This document shows positions 55,003 to 63,999 of a stretch of DNA of 64,000 nucleotides, piece by piece. The DNA is taken from positions 2,728,001-2,792,000 of the forward strand of contig NZ_CP020892.1 of NCBI RefSeq assembly GCF_002163625.1, written 5' to 3'. The notes below the pieces were generated by a model. It saw only the letters and a program-made list of their open reading frames with translations, did no database searches and was not told the DNA's origin. Each line of letters starts with the position of its first letter. The stretch's first letter is position 1. Source of the DNA: Pseudomonas sp. M30-35. GTDB taxonomy: Bacteria; Pseudomonadota; Gammaproteobacteria; Pseudomonadales; Pseudomonadaceae. Made by a program: the position numbers and the translations under genes.

Positions 55003-55794
55003 ATGAGCGAAAGCAACGCCGGGAGAGTTAGTCGCGAAAAGCATGGTCACATCATGTTGATTGGCCTTGATCGAGCCGCTAAGCGTAATGCTTTTGACCT
55101 CGATATGCTCAACGCTTTATGCATGGCTTACGGGGAGTTTGAGCGCGATAATGATGCTCGCGTCGCGTTGGTATTTGCCCACGGTGATCACTTCACCGCT
55201 GGCCTCGACCTGGCCAATATCGGGCCAGAGTTCAGCGCTGGCTGGCAAGTTCCTGCGGGCGGCTGTGACCCGTGGGGCGTATTTGGCGGGCCACGGGTCA
55301 ACAAACCGGTCATAGTTGCGGCAAAGGGCTACTGCTACACCATTGGTATCGAACTGATGCTCGCCTCGGATATCAGCCTATGCGCCAGCAACACCCGCTT
55401 TGCACAGATGGAGGTGCAACGCGGCATCTTCCCTTTTGGCGGGGCAACCTTGCGCATGCCTCACATAACCGGTTGGGGCAATGCCATGCGCTGGTTGCTG
55501 ACCGGCGACGAATTTGATGCACACGAGGCCTACCGCTTGAGCCTGGTGCAGGAAGTTCTCGCCAGCGAAGAGCTGATGCCGCACGCCATGTGGCTGGCCG
55601 AACGTATTGCCGCACAAGCGCCACTGAGTGTTCGCGCGACATTAGCCAGCGCCCGCCTGGGGGTGCGTGAAGGTGAAGCCGTGGCCACGGCTAACCTGCA
55701 TCCAACCCTGCTCAAGCTGATGAAAACCGAAGATGCCAAAGAAGGTGTCAAGGCCATGCTTGAGCGCCGCCCCGGAGACTTCAAGGGTCGCTAA
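55003..55794 (+). CDS. Enoyl-CoA hydratase/isomerase family (crotonase)
   Basis: This 263-residue crotonase-fold protein has the oxyanion region FTAGLDLANIG at about 67-77. The second loop is at IELMLASDISLCASNTRFAQMEVQRGIFPFGGATLRMPHITGWGNAMRWL. The Glu pattern of true hydratases is not clear, and the substrate is unknown. GGAAGGA lies about 10 bases upstream of the ATG at 55003. It precedes the spermidine-synthase-like gene convergently, with palindromic sequence between. Confidence 0.85.
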   Translation: MSESNAGRVSREKHGHIMLIGLDRAAKRNAFDLDMLNALCMAYGEFERDNDARVALVFAHGDHFTAGLDLANIGPEFSAGWQVPAGGCDPWGVFGGPRVNKPVIVAAKGYCYTIGIELMLASDISLCASNTRFAQMEVQRGIFPFGGATLRMPHITGWGNAMRWLLTGDEFDAHEAYRLSLVQEVLASEELMPHAMWLAERIAAQAPLSVRATLASARLGVREGEAVATANLHPTLLKLMKTEDAKEGVKAMLERRPGDFKGR

Positions 55795-55798
55795 ACCC

Positions 55799-55913
55799 GG
55801 TTAGCCAACCTCCATTTGGGTAAATACCGGGATGCTGTTTGCGCTCCGGTGGACAAGCTTCGCTTGTCGCACCCTACGTGAGTAACGGCTTTCGCCAGCC
55901 TGGTTAGCTGGCG
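55799..55913. repeat. REP-like palindromic intergenic segment
   Basis: Three inverted repeats occur in 115 bp: GGTTAGCCAACC (55799-55810), GACAAGC-TTC-GCTTGTC (55852-55868) and CGCCAGC-N7-GCTGGCG (55893-55913). The middle one, with GTCGCACCCTACG following, resembles a repeated element I recall from Pseudomonas intergenic regions. The last may act as a terminator and overlaps the stop of the next gene. Confidence 0.45.
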
Positions 55914-56677
55914 GGGCGAAGCGCAGAGATCAGTGGCTGCAGCGAATACCCCAGCGCAGGCGCTAAACGCTCAGCACGCGCTTGCAAACCCTGCATATCA
56001 AGTTGCTGCTCAAGGTCCGCCGGCACCAGCAACATGACGTTGCCCTCTTTTACCGGACATTCCCAATAATGCCGATTAAATAAGCCTCTCAGTAATGCCG
56101 CACCCAGCGGTTTACCATCATCTGAAGCCCACTGATTGATAATCAACCAGCCGCCCGGATTGAGTTTGCGTTGGCACTCATCCAGAAAGCGCCACGCCAG
56201 ATGCGCAACACCGGGGCCGTGATCGGTATATAGATCAACGAATATCAAGTCTGCGGTTTCCGCGCTGGGCAGCAGATCCATGGCATCACCGATACGCACG
56301 GTTAACCGCGGATCATCATCAAGCCCTAGAAACTCCATTGCCAGTCTCGGTACATCTGCGCGTAGCTCGATGGTTTCCACGTCATCGAGCGGCAAGAACT
56401 TCAGGCAAGCCTGAGTCAGATTGCCCGCTCCCAAACCGAGAAACAACGCAGTTTCTGGCGCTTCGTGGGCCAGTGCGCCCAAGAACATCGCCCGCGTGTA
56501 ATCGTATTCGAGCCAGCTTGGATCAGCCGTGAACACGCAACTCTGTTCAATCGCCTCGCCAAATTCGAGAAACCGATATTCACCGATCTCAACCACGCGA
56601 ATCACGCCGAACGCATCATGTACTTCAGCCAGCAAGCGTTCGTCTTGCAGCTCATCATCCGGAGGTAATCCAGGCAT
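55904..56677 (-). CDS. Spermidine synthase-like protein (SpeE fold without N-terminal membrane part)
   Basis: This 257-residue methyltransferase-like protein resembles the spermidine synthase fold. The nucleotide-binding part FLGLGAGNLTQACLKFLPLDDVETIELRADVPRLA corresponds to the SAM/dcSAM-binding loop, and DLIFVDLYTDHGP holds the acidic motif. The diagnostic polyamine catalytic Asp pattern of true SpeE is not clear, so it may not be a spermidine synthase. The longer frame to 56980 is rejected, because it overlaps the FMO start and adds a non-conserved N-terminus. Confidence 0.75.
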   Translation of the reverse strand: MPGLPPDDELQDERLLAEVHDAFGVIRVVEIGEYRFLEFGEAIEQSCVFTADPSWLEYDYTRAMFLGALAHEAPETALFLGLGAGNLTQACLKFLPLDDVETIELRADVPRLAMEFLGLDDDPRLTVRIGDAMDLLPSAETADLIFVDLYTDHGPGVAHLAWRFLDECQRKLNPGGWLIINQWASDDGKPLGAALLRGLFNRHYWECPVKEGNVMLLVPADLEQQLDMQGLQARAERLAPALGYSLQPLISALRPAS

Positions 56678-56824
56678 CACCCGCTCTCTACCGTGACATC
56701 CCTGACCAGGAAACGTCGGGGAAAGGCGCCGATTGTCATTGAAGAAGCCCCCCGAGGTCACGCAATAATTAATCCCAGCAATAGCTGCCAAGCTTAAACA
56801 ACAATAAAACGCTAGAGGTTTCGT

Positions 56825-58159
56825 ATGTACGCCATCATCGGCGCAGGCCCAATGGGCTTGTGCACCGCACGCCAACTGAAAAAGTACGGCATCGACTTTA
56901 TTGGCTTCGAGCTTAATAACGATGTGGGTGGTTTGTGGGACATTGATAACCCGCACAGCACCATGTACCAGTCTGCTCACTTAATTTCGTCGAAAGGCAC
57001 GACTCAATTTACCGAGTTCCCGATGCGCGATGATGTAGCGCCCTACCCTCACCACAGTCAAATGCGCCGCTATTTCCGTGACTATGCAGAACATTTTGAG
57101 CTGCGTCCGCACTACCAGTTCAATACCCGTGTTGTGGGGATCCAGCGTTTGGACAAAGGCTGGGAGTTGATCAGCGAACACAACGGCGAGCAACGTACCT
57201 GGCAGTTCGACGGTGTATTGATCGCCAATGGCACGCTGCATAAACCCAATATGCCAAAGCTGCCTGGCGAGTTTAGCGGCGCGCTGATGCACTCCAGCGA
57301 TTATTCAACGCCAGCGGTGTTTAGCGGCAAGCGCGTGCTGATTGTGGGCTGTGGCAACTCGGCGTGCGATATTGCTGTCGACGCGGTACACCATGCGGCC
57401 TCAGTTGATCTGTCGACACGCCGTGGTTATTACTTTCTACCCAAGTTCATTCTGGGCAAGCCGACCGATACCTTTGGTGGTGCGGTCAAGCTGCCGCGCC
57501 CAATGAAGCAATTTATCGATGGCCTGATGGTCCGCGCATTGGTTGGCAAACCCTCCAACTACGGCCTGCCAGACCCCGATTACAAACTGTATGAATCTCA
57601 TCCGGTGATGAACTCATTGGTCTTGCATCACCTCGGTCATGGTGACATCAAGGCGCGGCGCGACATCGCTAAAATCGATGGGCAACAGGTGACCTTCAGC
57701 GACGGCGAAACTGCTGAGTACGATCTGATCCTGCAAGGCACCGGCTACAAGCTCGACTACCCGTTTATCGAGCGCGAGCATCTCAACTGGCCAGATCGGG
57801 TCGGCGCACCACAGCTGTACCTGAATGTATTTCACCCCGAGTACGATGACCTGTTCATGATGGGCATGGTTGAAGCCTCTGGCCTCGGCTGGCAAGGCCG
57901 TGATGAACAGGCTGAGCTGGTCGCCTTGTATATTCATCAGTTGCAGCAAGGCAGCGCAGCCGCCAAAGCCTTCCAAGTAATCAAGCGTGAGCGTGCAAGC
58001 ATTCGCCTCGATGGCGGCTATAACTATCTTGAGCTGGAACGCATGGCCTACTACGTACACAAAGACACTTACCGGCAAAACATTGCTAAACACAGCGCCG
58101 AGCTGAAAAGTGAAATGACCAACCAGCCTGCGTCACTCTTGACCCACAGCGCACTGTAA
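56825..58159 (+). CDS. Flavin-containing monooxygenase (FMO-type)
   Basis: This 444-residue flavoprotein has an N-terminal FAD motif GAGPMGLCTARQL and a second dinucleotide motif VGCGNSACDIAVDAV (NADPH). The FMO fingerprint FSGALMHSSDY lies between. The fingerprint ends in Tyr, not Trp-Pro, so it belongs to N- or S-oxygenating FMOs rather than typical Baeyer-Villiger enzymes. It is the first of a four-gene operon with a symporter, an SDR and a TauE/SafE exporter. The substrate is unknown. Confidence 0.87.
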   Translation: MYAIIGAGPMGLCTARQLKKYGIDFIGFELNNDVGGLWDIDNPHSTMYQSAHLISSKGTTQFTEFPMRDDVAPYPHHSQMRRYFRDYAEHFELRPHYQFNTRVVGIQRLDKGWELISEHNGEQRTWQFDGVLIANGTLHKPNMPKLPGEFSGALMHSSDYSTPAVFSGKRVLIVGCGNSACDIAVDAVHHAASVDLSTRRGYYFLPKFILGKPTDTFGGAVKLPRPMKQFIDGLMVRALVGKPSNYGLPDPDYKLYESHPVMNSLVLHHLGHGDIKARRDIAKIDGQQVTFSDGETAEYDLILQGTGYKLDYPFIEREHLNWPDRVGAPQLYLNVFHPEYDDLFMMGMVEASGLGWQGRDEQAELVALYIHQLQQGSAAAKAFQVIKRERASIRLDGGYNYLELERMAYYVHKDTYRQNIAKHSAELKSEMTNQPASLLTHSAL

Positions 58160-58168
58160 GGACGACTT

Positions 58169-59104
58169 TTGGAAAGCGTGGCGATTCAATTCGACCCATC
58201 GAGTTTACTGCTGATCAACATCATCTTGTCGGTGATGATGTTCGGCGTCTCGCTGGACCTCAAAGCTGATGACTTCAAACGCATTGCGCGTGAACCCAAA
58301 GCACCGGTTATTGGCTTGGTCGCGCAGTTTATTTTGCTGCCCGCACTCACTTGCCTGGCTTGCTGGGCCTTAAAGATTGATCCAATGCTGGCAATGGGCA
58401 TGGCACTCGTCGCTGCTTGTCCGGGTGGCAGTTTCTCAAACATCATGACCTGGATGGCGGGCGGTAATGTCGCGGTATCGGTGAGCATGACTGCCGTTTC
58501 CAGTGTCGCCGCCAGCGTGCTGACCCCGCTTAACTTCGGCCTGTACGCTTGGCTAAACCCTTACACGCGCCCGCTGTTAACCGAGATTTCAATTGACCCA
58601 CTGAATTTACTGCTGATGGTGCTGTTGGTTCTGGGGCTGCCGCTGATACTGGGCATGTGGGTTGGTAAGCACTTTCCAACCCTGTCAAAACGCATCGAAA
58701 AGCCGCTGCGCATTTTTGCTCTGTTAGTGATGCTGGCATTTGTTGGGATCGCCTTTGGCAAGAACTTCGAGCAGTTCCTCAGTAGCTTCCATTTATTCTT
58801 CTGGTTGGTGGTTGCGCATAACGCGCTAGCCCTCTCCACTGGCTACATCTGCGCACGGCTGAGTGGCTTGCCAGCGGCGGATCGCCGTGCAATCACCCTT
58901 GAGGTCGGAATCCAAAACTCAGCCCTAGGCCTGGTGATCATTTTCACCTTCTTCCCGCACGCCAGCGGCATGCTGTTGATCGCGGCGTTCTGGGGTTGCT
59001 GGCACTTGGTAACAGGCATGAGTCTGGCTTATTTCTGGTCCCGCCGACCGCTAACTGATGCCACCACGCCACTCAATAAACTGACGCCAGTCGGAGAAAA
59101 ATAG
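58169..59104 (+). CDS. Bile acid:sodium symporter family protein (BASS)
   Basis: This 311-residue membrane protein with eight to ten helices belongs to the BASS family (FGVSLDLKADDFKRIAREPKAP and ACPGGSFSNIMTWMAGGNVAVSVSMTAVSS, with the GNVAVSV motif near the sodium sites). The start is TTG at 58169 with AAGGA six to seven bases upstream; a GTG at 58178 is an alternative. It lies 9 bp after the FMO gene and 2 bp before the SDR gene, so it is part of the same operon. The solute is unknown. Confidence 0.85.
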   Translation: MESVAIQFDPSSLLLINIILSVMMFGVSLDLKADDFKRIAREPKAPVIGLVAQFILLPALTCLACWALKIDPMLAMGMALVAACPGGSFSNIMTWMAGGNVAVSVSMTAVSSVAASVLTPLNFGLYAWLNPYTRPLLTEISIDPLNLLLMVLLVLGLPLILGMWVGKHFPTLSKRIEKPLRIFALLVMLAFVGIAFGKNFEQFLSSFHLFFWLVVAHNALALSTGYICARLSGLPAADRRAITLEVGIQNSALGLVIIFTFFPHASGMLLIAAFWGCWHLVTGMSLAYFWSRRPLTDATTPLNKLTPVGEK

Positions 59105-59106
59105 CC

Positions 59107-59889
59107 ATGAAAGTCGTCCTCATTACCGGGGCAGCCAGCGGCCTCGGCTGGGAGCTTGCACGCGCCTGCCACGTCCGCGGATATGCTCTGTTGCTAACCG
59201 ATATCAATGCTACGAGCCTGGCTGAACGGGTCGATCAACTCGGCGGCGAACAATTGCTGGGCATTGCTGGCGATATTACTGACCCCGACATTCACAGCCA
59301 GCTACTGCAAGCCTGCAACGACAAGTTTGGTCGCCTGGACCTGTTGATCAATAATGCAGGCATCACGCATCGCTCGCCAACCATCAAGACTCAGCCTGCG
59401 GTGTTCCGCAAAGTCATGGCCGTCGACTATCACGCGCCATTGGAGTTAACCCTAAGCGCTCTGCCGTTGTTACGCCAAAGCGCTGGTCAGGTCGCAGCGA
59501 TTGGCTCGATGGCCGGTTGGATGCCGGTGCTGGGTCGGGCAGGTTATTGCGCGGCGAAAAGCGCACTGAGCCAAAGTTTCGAGGTATTGCGAGCAGAGAT
59601 CAGCAAAGACGGTATTGGTATGCTGATGGTCTACCCAAGTTTTCTCGACACGCCGATTGATCGCAATGCGTTGGGCGCGGATGGCAAACTTGCCGGGCAT
59701 GCCCGCTCAACCATCGGCCAGATTCGTGGCGCCGACTGGATGGCCGAGCAAATTTTGCTTGCAGTTGAACAACGCCGTGAACGCTTGTTTCCGGATCGAG
59801 GCAGCTGGTTTGCCAGTCTGTTGTGGCGGATTGCACCGGCGTTTTACTACAGAAAAATGAGCCAACGCTTTGCCGATGAAATGCTTTAA
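59107..59889 (+). CDS. Short-chain dehydrogenase/reductase (SDR)
   Basis: This 260-residue classical SDR has TGAASGLG at residues 7-14, an NNAG motif at LLINNAG, a serine in IGSMAGW and the YCAAKSA YxxxK motif. It uses NAD(P). It starts 2 bp after the symporter gene, so translation is coupled. Its substrate may be a product of the FMO (inference). Confidence 0.9.
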   Translation: MKVVLITGAASGLGWELARACHVRGYALLLTDINATSLAERVDQLGGEQLLGIAGDITDPDIHSQLLQACNDKFGRLDLLINNAGITHRSPTIKTQPAVFRKVMAVDYHAPLELTLSALPLLRQSAGQVAAIGSMAGWMPVLGRAGYCAAKSALSQSFEVLRAEISKDGIGMLMVYPSFLDTPIDRNALGADGKLAGHARSTIGQIRGADWMAEQILLAVEQRRERLFPDRGSWFASLLWRIAPAFYYRKMSQRFADEML

Positions 59890-59929
59890 CCCCCCCCTGC
59901 ACAACCCACCCTTTAGAAAGAGAGACCCA

Positions 59930-60661
59930 ATGGAATTGGCTTGGATTGCCCTCGGCGTATTTATATTGCTGGCCTATACGCTTGAAGCAATTACCGGCTT
60001 TGGCAGTATTGTCATTGCCTTGTCGCTTGGCGCATTACTGCTACCAATTGAGCTGCTACTGCCGATTTTGGTACCGCTGAACATCTGCATGACCGGCTAT
60101 TTAAGCTGGCAATACCGCAAGCTGATCGATCGTAGGTTATTGCTCGGCATGATCCTGCCCGGCATGGCTGTCGGCACCCTGATTGGCTATGCATTGCTGC
60201 CGGTCATTGACGCTCAGCTTGCCAAACGTGCACTTGGTGTATTGATCTTATTATTTGCCGGACGCGAACTGTGGCGCCTGCGCAATACCAGCCTCAGCGT
60301 AACGCGGCCGCTTTGGCAAAGTAGAGTGATCACTGTTGCAGCGGGCATCTGCCACGGGCTGTTTGCCTCTGGCGGTCCATTGTTGGTCCATGCACTGGCT
60401 GGTAACACGCTGGATAAAAGCCGCTTTCGCGCCACCTTGGTTTGCGTCTGGTTCAGCCTTAACTCGCTGCTCACGCTGGCCTTTATACTCGACGGCAGGC
60501 TTTTCCCAACGTTACCCCAAGCCCTGCTCTACGCCCCGTTGCTACCGCTCGGTATCTGGCTCGGTGAATACCTGCACCGACGCGTTAATGAACAGTATTT
60601 TCGCATCGCCATTTACAGCCTATTGCTCATCACCGGCTGCTTGTTATTGATCCCACGCTAA
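59930..60661 (+). CDS. TauE/SafE family exporter
   Basis: This 243-residue membrane protein with about seven to eight helices belongs to the TauE/SafE anion exporter family (EAITGFGSIVIALSLGALLLPIELLLPILVPLN). Members export sulfite, sulfoacetate or taurine derivatives, and many are uncharacterised. The ATG at 59930 has AAAGAGAG upstream; the longer frame overlaps the SDR gene. It is the last gene of the FMO operon and ends before a strong stem. Confidence 0.87.
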   Translation: MELAWIALGVFILLAYTLEAITGFGSIVIALSLGALLLPIELLLPILVPLNICMTGYLSWQYRKLIDRRLLLGMILPGMAVGTLIGYALLPVIDAQLAKRALGVLILLFAGRELWRLRNTSLSVTRPLWQSRVITVAAGICHGLFASGGPLLVHALAGNTLDKSRFRATLVCVWFSLNSLLTLAFILDGRLFPTLPQALLYAPLLPLGIWLGEYLHRRVNEQYFRIAIYSLLLITGCLLLIPR

Positions 60662-60699
60662 GGAACCTCTGAAAAACTATTGTGCTTCAGCGACAGCAA

Positions 60700-60731
60700 C
60701 CAACGGGCAGGTACTTGCACCTGCCCGTTGG
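60700..60731. terminator. Strong hairpin between TauE/SafE and dsbA-like genes
   Basis: Perfect 13-bp arms CCAACGGGCAGGT and ACCTGCCCGTTGG with a six-base loop. There is no clear T-tract, so it could be a terminator or a protein-binding palindrome between convergent genes. Confidence 0.6.
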
Positions 60732-60751
60732 CATAGCCACAACCACCCAAC

Positions 60752-61396
60752 TTATTTAGTTTGGGCAACCTCTTCTTCGACCAAGTTAATCAACTGCTGA
60801 GAACCAAAGCTCGGTAGCGATTTACCGTTGACGAAAAAGGTCGGTGTCTGCCTGATACCCACCGCTTTTGCATCCGCTGAGTCCTTTTCCAAGGTTGAGG
60901 TGATATCCGCGCTCATCATCTCGGCTTTGGCTTTGTCTATATCCAAACCAGCTCCTTTTGCCGCAACCCAAGCCATTTTTGCTTGCGGATCATCGTGCCA
61001 TTGCGGCTGTGAAGCCATTACAGCCTCCAACACCTGCGAATAAACGCCCTGCTTGCGGGCGGTCTCAAGGATTCGTGCAGCGGTTTCCGAAGCTTCGTGA
61101 AACAGCACATAACGCAGCACCAAACGCACGTCATCCGGGTTGTCGGCAATCAGCTTTTTAACCAGAGGGAAAAACGCACGACAGGCCTCGCAAGATGGGT
61201 CGAAGAACTCGACGATGGTGACCGGTGCATTCGCGGCCCCAATCACGGGTGAGTGAAAGCGCACCAGCGAACTTGAGGCTGTTTGTGGTGCATAAGTTTG
61301 TTCGGGTGCTTGCGCCGACTTAAACCAAATGGCCGCGGCCGCGAAAGCAATTACCAGCACGCTGGCAACTACCAGCACAGTTACTCGTCTGCTCAT
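60752..61396 (-). CDS. DsbA/BdbD-like thiol oxidoreductase
   Basis: This 214-residue periplasm-facing protein has an N-terminal membrane anchor (about 6-25). A thioredoxin-type domain follows with the redox pair C-E-A-C in FDPSCEACRAFFP. The cis-proline is in the RQTPTFFVNG stretch. It has the DsbA-like helical insert. It is coupled to the DsbB-like gene upstream by an ATGA overlap. Together they make a compact, BdbCD-like disulfide pair, different from the usual separate dsbA and dsbB. Confidence 0.88.
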   Translation of the reverse strand: MSRRVTVLVVASVLVIAFAAAAIWFKSAQAPEQTYAPQTASSSLVRFHSPVIGAANAPVTIVEFFDPSCEACRAFFPLVKKLIADNPDDVRLVLRYVLFHEASETAARILETARKQGVYSQVLEAVMASQPQWHDDPQAKMAWVAAKGAGLDIDKAKAEMMSADITSTLEKDSADAKAVGIRQTPTFFVNGKSLPSFGSQQLINLVEEEVAQTK

Positions 61397-61836
61397 TGTG
61401 TAGATCTCCGGGAAATAATAAGAAGAAGCGCACTGATCAGGCTGAATATGATCAACGACAGCACAGGCAGCGCAATGCCGCCCAAAATAGTCATGTTGCT
61501 ATCGGTACAAGAGCCACCAGCACCACAAGGCTCGATGCTGTCACCAAAGACGCCTAGATACAGCAGGCTGTGATAGAGCGCGATCAACCAGCCAAGGCTG
61601 GCAACGGGCAATGCATAGCGCCAGACACTGGTATCCGAGCGATAACAGGCAATACCCAGAATGATCACCAGCGGAAACATGAATACGCGCTGAAACCAGC
61701 AAAGGTTACAGGGTGCTTGCCCCATCACCTCGCCAATAAAGAGCGCACTCAAGGTTGCCACCAGCGCCAATCCCCATGCACTGAGCAGCAGGTACCAGGA
61801 GTTGATTGCATGAGCCTTGTTCGCAGTGGCGGTCAT
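61393..61836 (-). CDS. DsbB/BdbC-like disulfide oxidoreductase
   Basis: This 147-residue inner-membrane protein has four predicted helices. The first periplasmic redox pair is C-N-L-C in APCNLCWFQRV. A second pair lies in EPCGAGGSCTD. It passes electrons from the partner oxidoreductase to quinone. The ATG at 61836 forms an ATGA overlap with an upstream microORF; a GTG three codons earlier is an alternative. The short length and CNLCWFQR resemble BdbC. Confidence 0.88.
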   Translation of the reverse strand: MTATANKAHAINSWYLLLSAWGLALVATLSALFIGEVMGQAPCNLCWFQRVFMFPLVIILGIACYRSDTSVWRYALPVASLGWLIALYHSLLYLGVFGDSIEPCGAGGSCTDSNMTILGGIALPVLSLIIFSLISALLLIISRRSTQ

Positions 61837-61943
61837 GTTCGCCACCCACGGACTGGCTCAAAGACAGTTACGTTGTCAGGCACGGCGATACGACACAGAT
61901 GCGCAAACAGCGCACCCGCCCCGTGAAGAGCAAGCAATTGCAT
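61833..61943 (-). CDS. Candidate 36-residue microORF coupled to the dsbB-like gene
   Basis: MQLLALHGAGALFAHLCRIA (first 20 residues) then a short hydrophilic tail. It starts at ATG 61943, with TAGGA upstream, and its TGA overlaps the dsbB-like ATG (ATGA). It has one Cys and a weakly hydrophobic first half. It may be a leader that couples translation or a small membrane peptide. No homology is known to me. Confidence 0.4.
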   Translation of the reverse strand: MQLLALHGAGALFAHLCRIAVPDNVTVFEPVRGWRT

Positions 61944-62003
61944 AAAGTGATTCCTAATTGCAGATATCTGGAGCCGCGATGCGGCTAATGGTCAGATCAG
62001 CAA

Positions 62004-62318
62004 TCAGGCCCGCGGGGGGCGTTCAATCGGCTCGATAAAGCGCACGGGGTCACGATGCCAGGTGCTGTTTGTCGGCACATGACTGCGCAATGATGCAGAT
62101 GCCTCATACGATGCAACGAGCGAAGGCGGCTCGTGTGCATGGTCAGCGGTAGAGGAAGATTGATTGTCAGCCGTGCAGAGCACACAGGAGGTCGATGTCG
62201 TCTGGCTTTTGTTTGCATCCGCTGTAGCCACAGCCGTTGGTGGCTGAATACCGGTCAGCAAGGCACTGGTCTGCCAAAGCCAGACCATTAAAAAGGTCAG
62301 GCTTAGCGCGCGGAGCAT
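62004..62318 (-). CDS. Small exported CxxC protein of unknown function
   Basis: This 104-residue protein begins with a signal peptide or anchor (LTFLMVWLWQTSALLTG). The mature part has a C-V-L-C motif (SCVLCTADNQSSSTADHAHEP) followed by a His-containing stretch. It may bind a metal or take part in redox exchange with the disulfide genes about 60 bp downstream on the same strand. Similar CxxC/His small proteins exist in uncharacterised families, but I cannot name one with confidence. An ATG nine codons earlier (62345) is also open. Confidence 0.55.
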   Translation of the reverse strand: MLRALSLTFLMVWLWQTSALLTGIQPPTAVATADANKSQTTSTSCVLCTADNQSSSTADHAHEPPSLVASYEASASLRSHVPTNSTWHRDPVRFIEPIERPPRA

Positions 62319-62652
62319 TTTCAGCGAGAAAGTGCAGCGTGGCATTTACAGTATTCCATGCGGATAACAGCCGAGCTAAGTGCATCTGCGTGCAGCGAAA
62401 GCCGTACAGTTGCGTAGACGCCATTCGAGCATAGCCGTTGATTCCTGGGCAAGGGCTTGGCGCAACAATTGATTACCGCGTGCTACGAAGCACTCTGCAA
62501 GCCCTCAGACGCTTCAGGCCAGCGCCCTAAATTTCACCGAAACACGATAAATCAGCAATCGATACAGGCGGTCTATCACAGCAATATTTATCAAGCGCAA
62601 AGCCAATCGGTTAACATGCATACCTGCCTAACTTATGGAATTGAGAACCGCG
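62319..62652. other. Non-coding stretch before the DAHP synthase gene
   Basis: About 330 bp without a credible gene, probably holding divergent promoters for the exported CxxC protein and the DAHP synthase. No clear operator or leader peptide was seen. Confidence 0.6.
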
Positions 62653-63999
62653 ATGTCACAACCTTGGAGTCCCGACAGCTGGAGAGCCCGCCCAATCCAG
62701 CAACAACCACACTACCCGGACGCAGCCCACTTGGCTAAAGTCGAGCAAACCCTGGCCGGTTATCCGCCGCTGGTATTTGCAGGCGAAGCCCGAGAGTTGC
62801 GTCGCCAGTTTGGGGAAGTCACCCAAGGCCGTGCTTTTTTGCTCCAGGGCGGTGATTGCGCTGAAAGTTTTGCCGAATTTAGTGCCGGTAAGATTCGCGA
62901 CACCTTCAAGGTACTGCTGCAAATGGCGATTGTCATGACCTTCGCCGCCGGTTGTCCTGTGGTCAAGGTGGGTCGCATGGCTGGCCAATTCGCCAAGCCA
63001 CGCTCGGCCAATGATGAAACTATCGACGGCACCACCCTGCCCGCCTACCGCGGCGATATCGTCAATGGCATCGGCTTTGACACGGCCAGTCGCGTGCCGG
63101 ACCCGGAGCGCCTGCTGCAGGCTTACCACCAGTCGACAGCATCGCTGAACTTGCTGCGCGCGTTCGCTCAGGGCGGCTTTGCCGACTTGCACCAAGTGCA
63201 TCAATGGAACCTCGACTTTATTGCCAACTCGGATCTTGCCGAGAAATACAGCGCCCTTGCCGACCGCATTGATGAAACCCTGGCCTTTATGCGCGCATGC
63301 GGCATGGACGCTTCGGCGCAGGTGCGTGAGACCAGTTTTTTCACCGCCCACGAAGCTCTGCTGCTGGGTTATGAACAGGCTTTTGTGCGTAAAGATAGCC
63401 TCACCGGGCGTTTTTACGATTGTTCCGCGCATATGCTCTGGATTGGTGATCGCACTCGCCAGCTCGACGGCGCGCACGTTGAGTTCCTACGCGGCGTGGA
63501 AAACCCAATCGGGGTCAAAGTCGGACCCAGCATGGACAGCGAAGACTTGATCCGCTTGATCGACATACTCAACCCTGAGAATGATCCGGGTCGCCTCAAC
63601 CTGATCGTACGCATGGGCGCCGACAAAGTTGAAGCGGGCCTGCCGCGCCTGATTCAAACCGTGCAACGCGAAGGCCGTAACGTGCTTTGGAGCTCGGACC
63701 CGATGCACGGCAACACCATCAAAGCCTCAAGCGGCTACAAGACCCGCGACTTTGCGCAGATTCTTGCCGAGGTCAAGCAGTTCTTTGCCGTACATCAGGC
63801 TGAAGGCACCTACGCTGGCGGCATCCACATCGAGATGACCGGACAGAATGTCACCGAGTGCATCGGCGGTTCTCGGCCAATCACCGAAGATGACTTATCT
63901 GATCGCTACCACACTCACTGTGACCCACGGATGAATGCTGATCAGTCCTTGGAATTGGCGTTCTTGATTGCGGAAACCCTAAAACAGGTTCGCCGCTAA
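62653..63999 (+). CDS. Class II 3-deoxy-7-phosphoheptulonate synthase
   Basis: This 448-residue enzyme makes DAHP from phosphoenolpyruvate and erythrose 4-phosphate, the first step of the shikimate pathway. It is the plant/Mycobacterium-like class II form: [42 protein letters not shown] and [18 protein letters not shown] are the diagnostic metal and substrate-binding stretches. The start at 62653 ([14 protein letters not shown]) gives the normal N-terminus. The stop lies at the window end. Confidence 0.96.
   Translation: MSQPWSPDSWRARPIQQQPHYPDAAHLAKVEQTLAGYPPLVFAGEARELRRQFGEVTQGRAFLLQGGDCAESFAEFSAGKIRDTFKVLLQMAIVMTFAAGCPVVKVGRMAGQFAKPRSANDETIDGTTLPAYRGDIVNGIGFDTASRVPDPERLLQAYHQSTASLNLLRAFAQGGFADLHQVHQWNLDFIANSDLAEKYSALADRIDETLAFMRACGMDASAQVRETSFFTAHEALLLGYEQAFVRKDSLTGRFYDCSAHMLWIGDRTRQLDGAHVEFLRGVENPIGVKVGPSMDSEDLIRLIDILNPENDPGRLNLIVRMGADKVEAGLPRLIQTVQREGRNVLWSSDPMHGNTIKASSGYKTRDFAQILAEVKQFFAVHQAEGTYAGGIHIEMTGQNVTECIGGSRPITEDDLSDRYHTHCDPRMNADQSLELAFLIAETLKQVRR

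Noticed and set aside
62656..63477. 273-codon open frame antisense to DAHP synthase
   Set aside because: Shadow of a strongly conserved gene; no domain.
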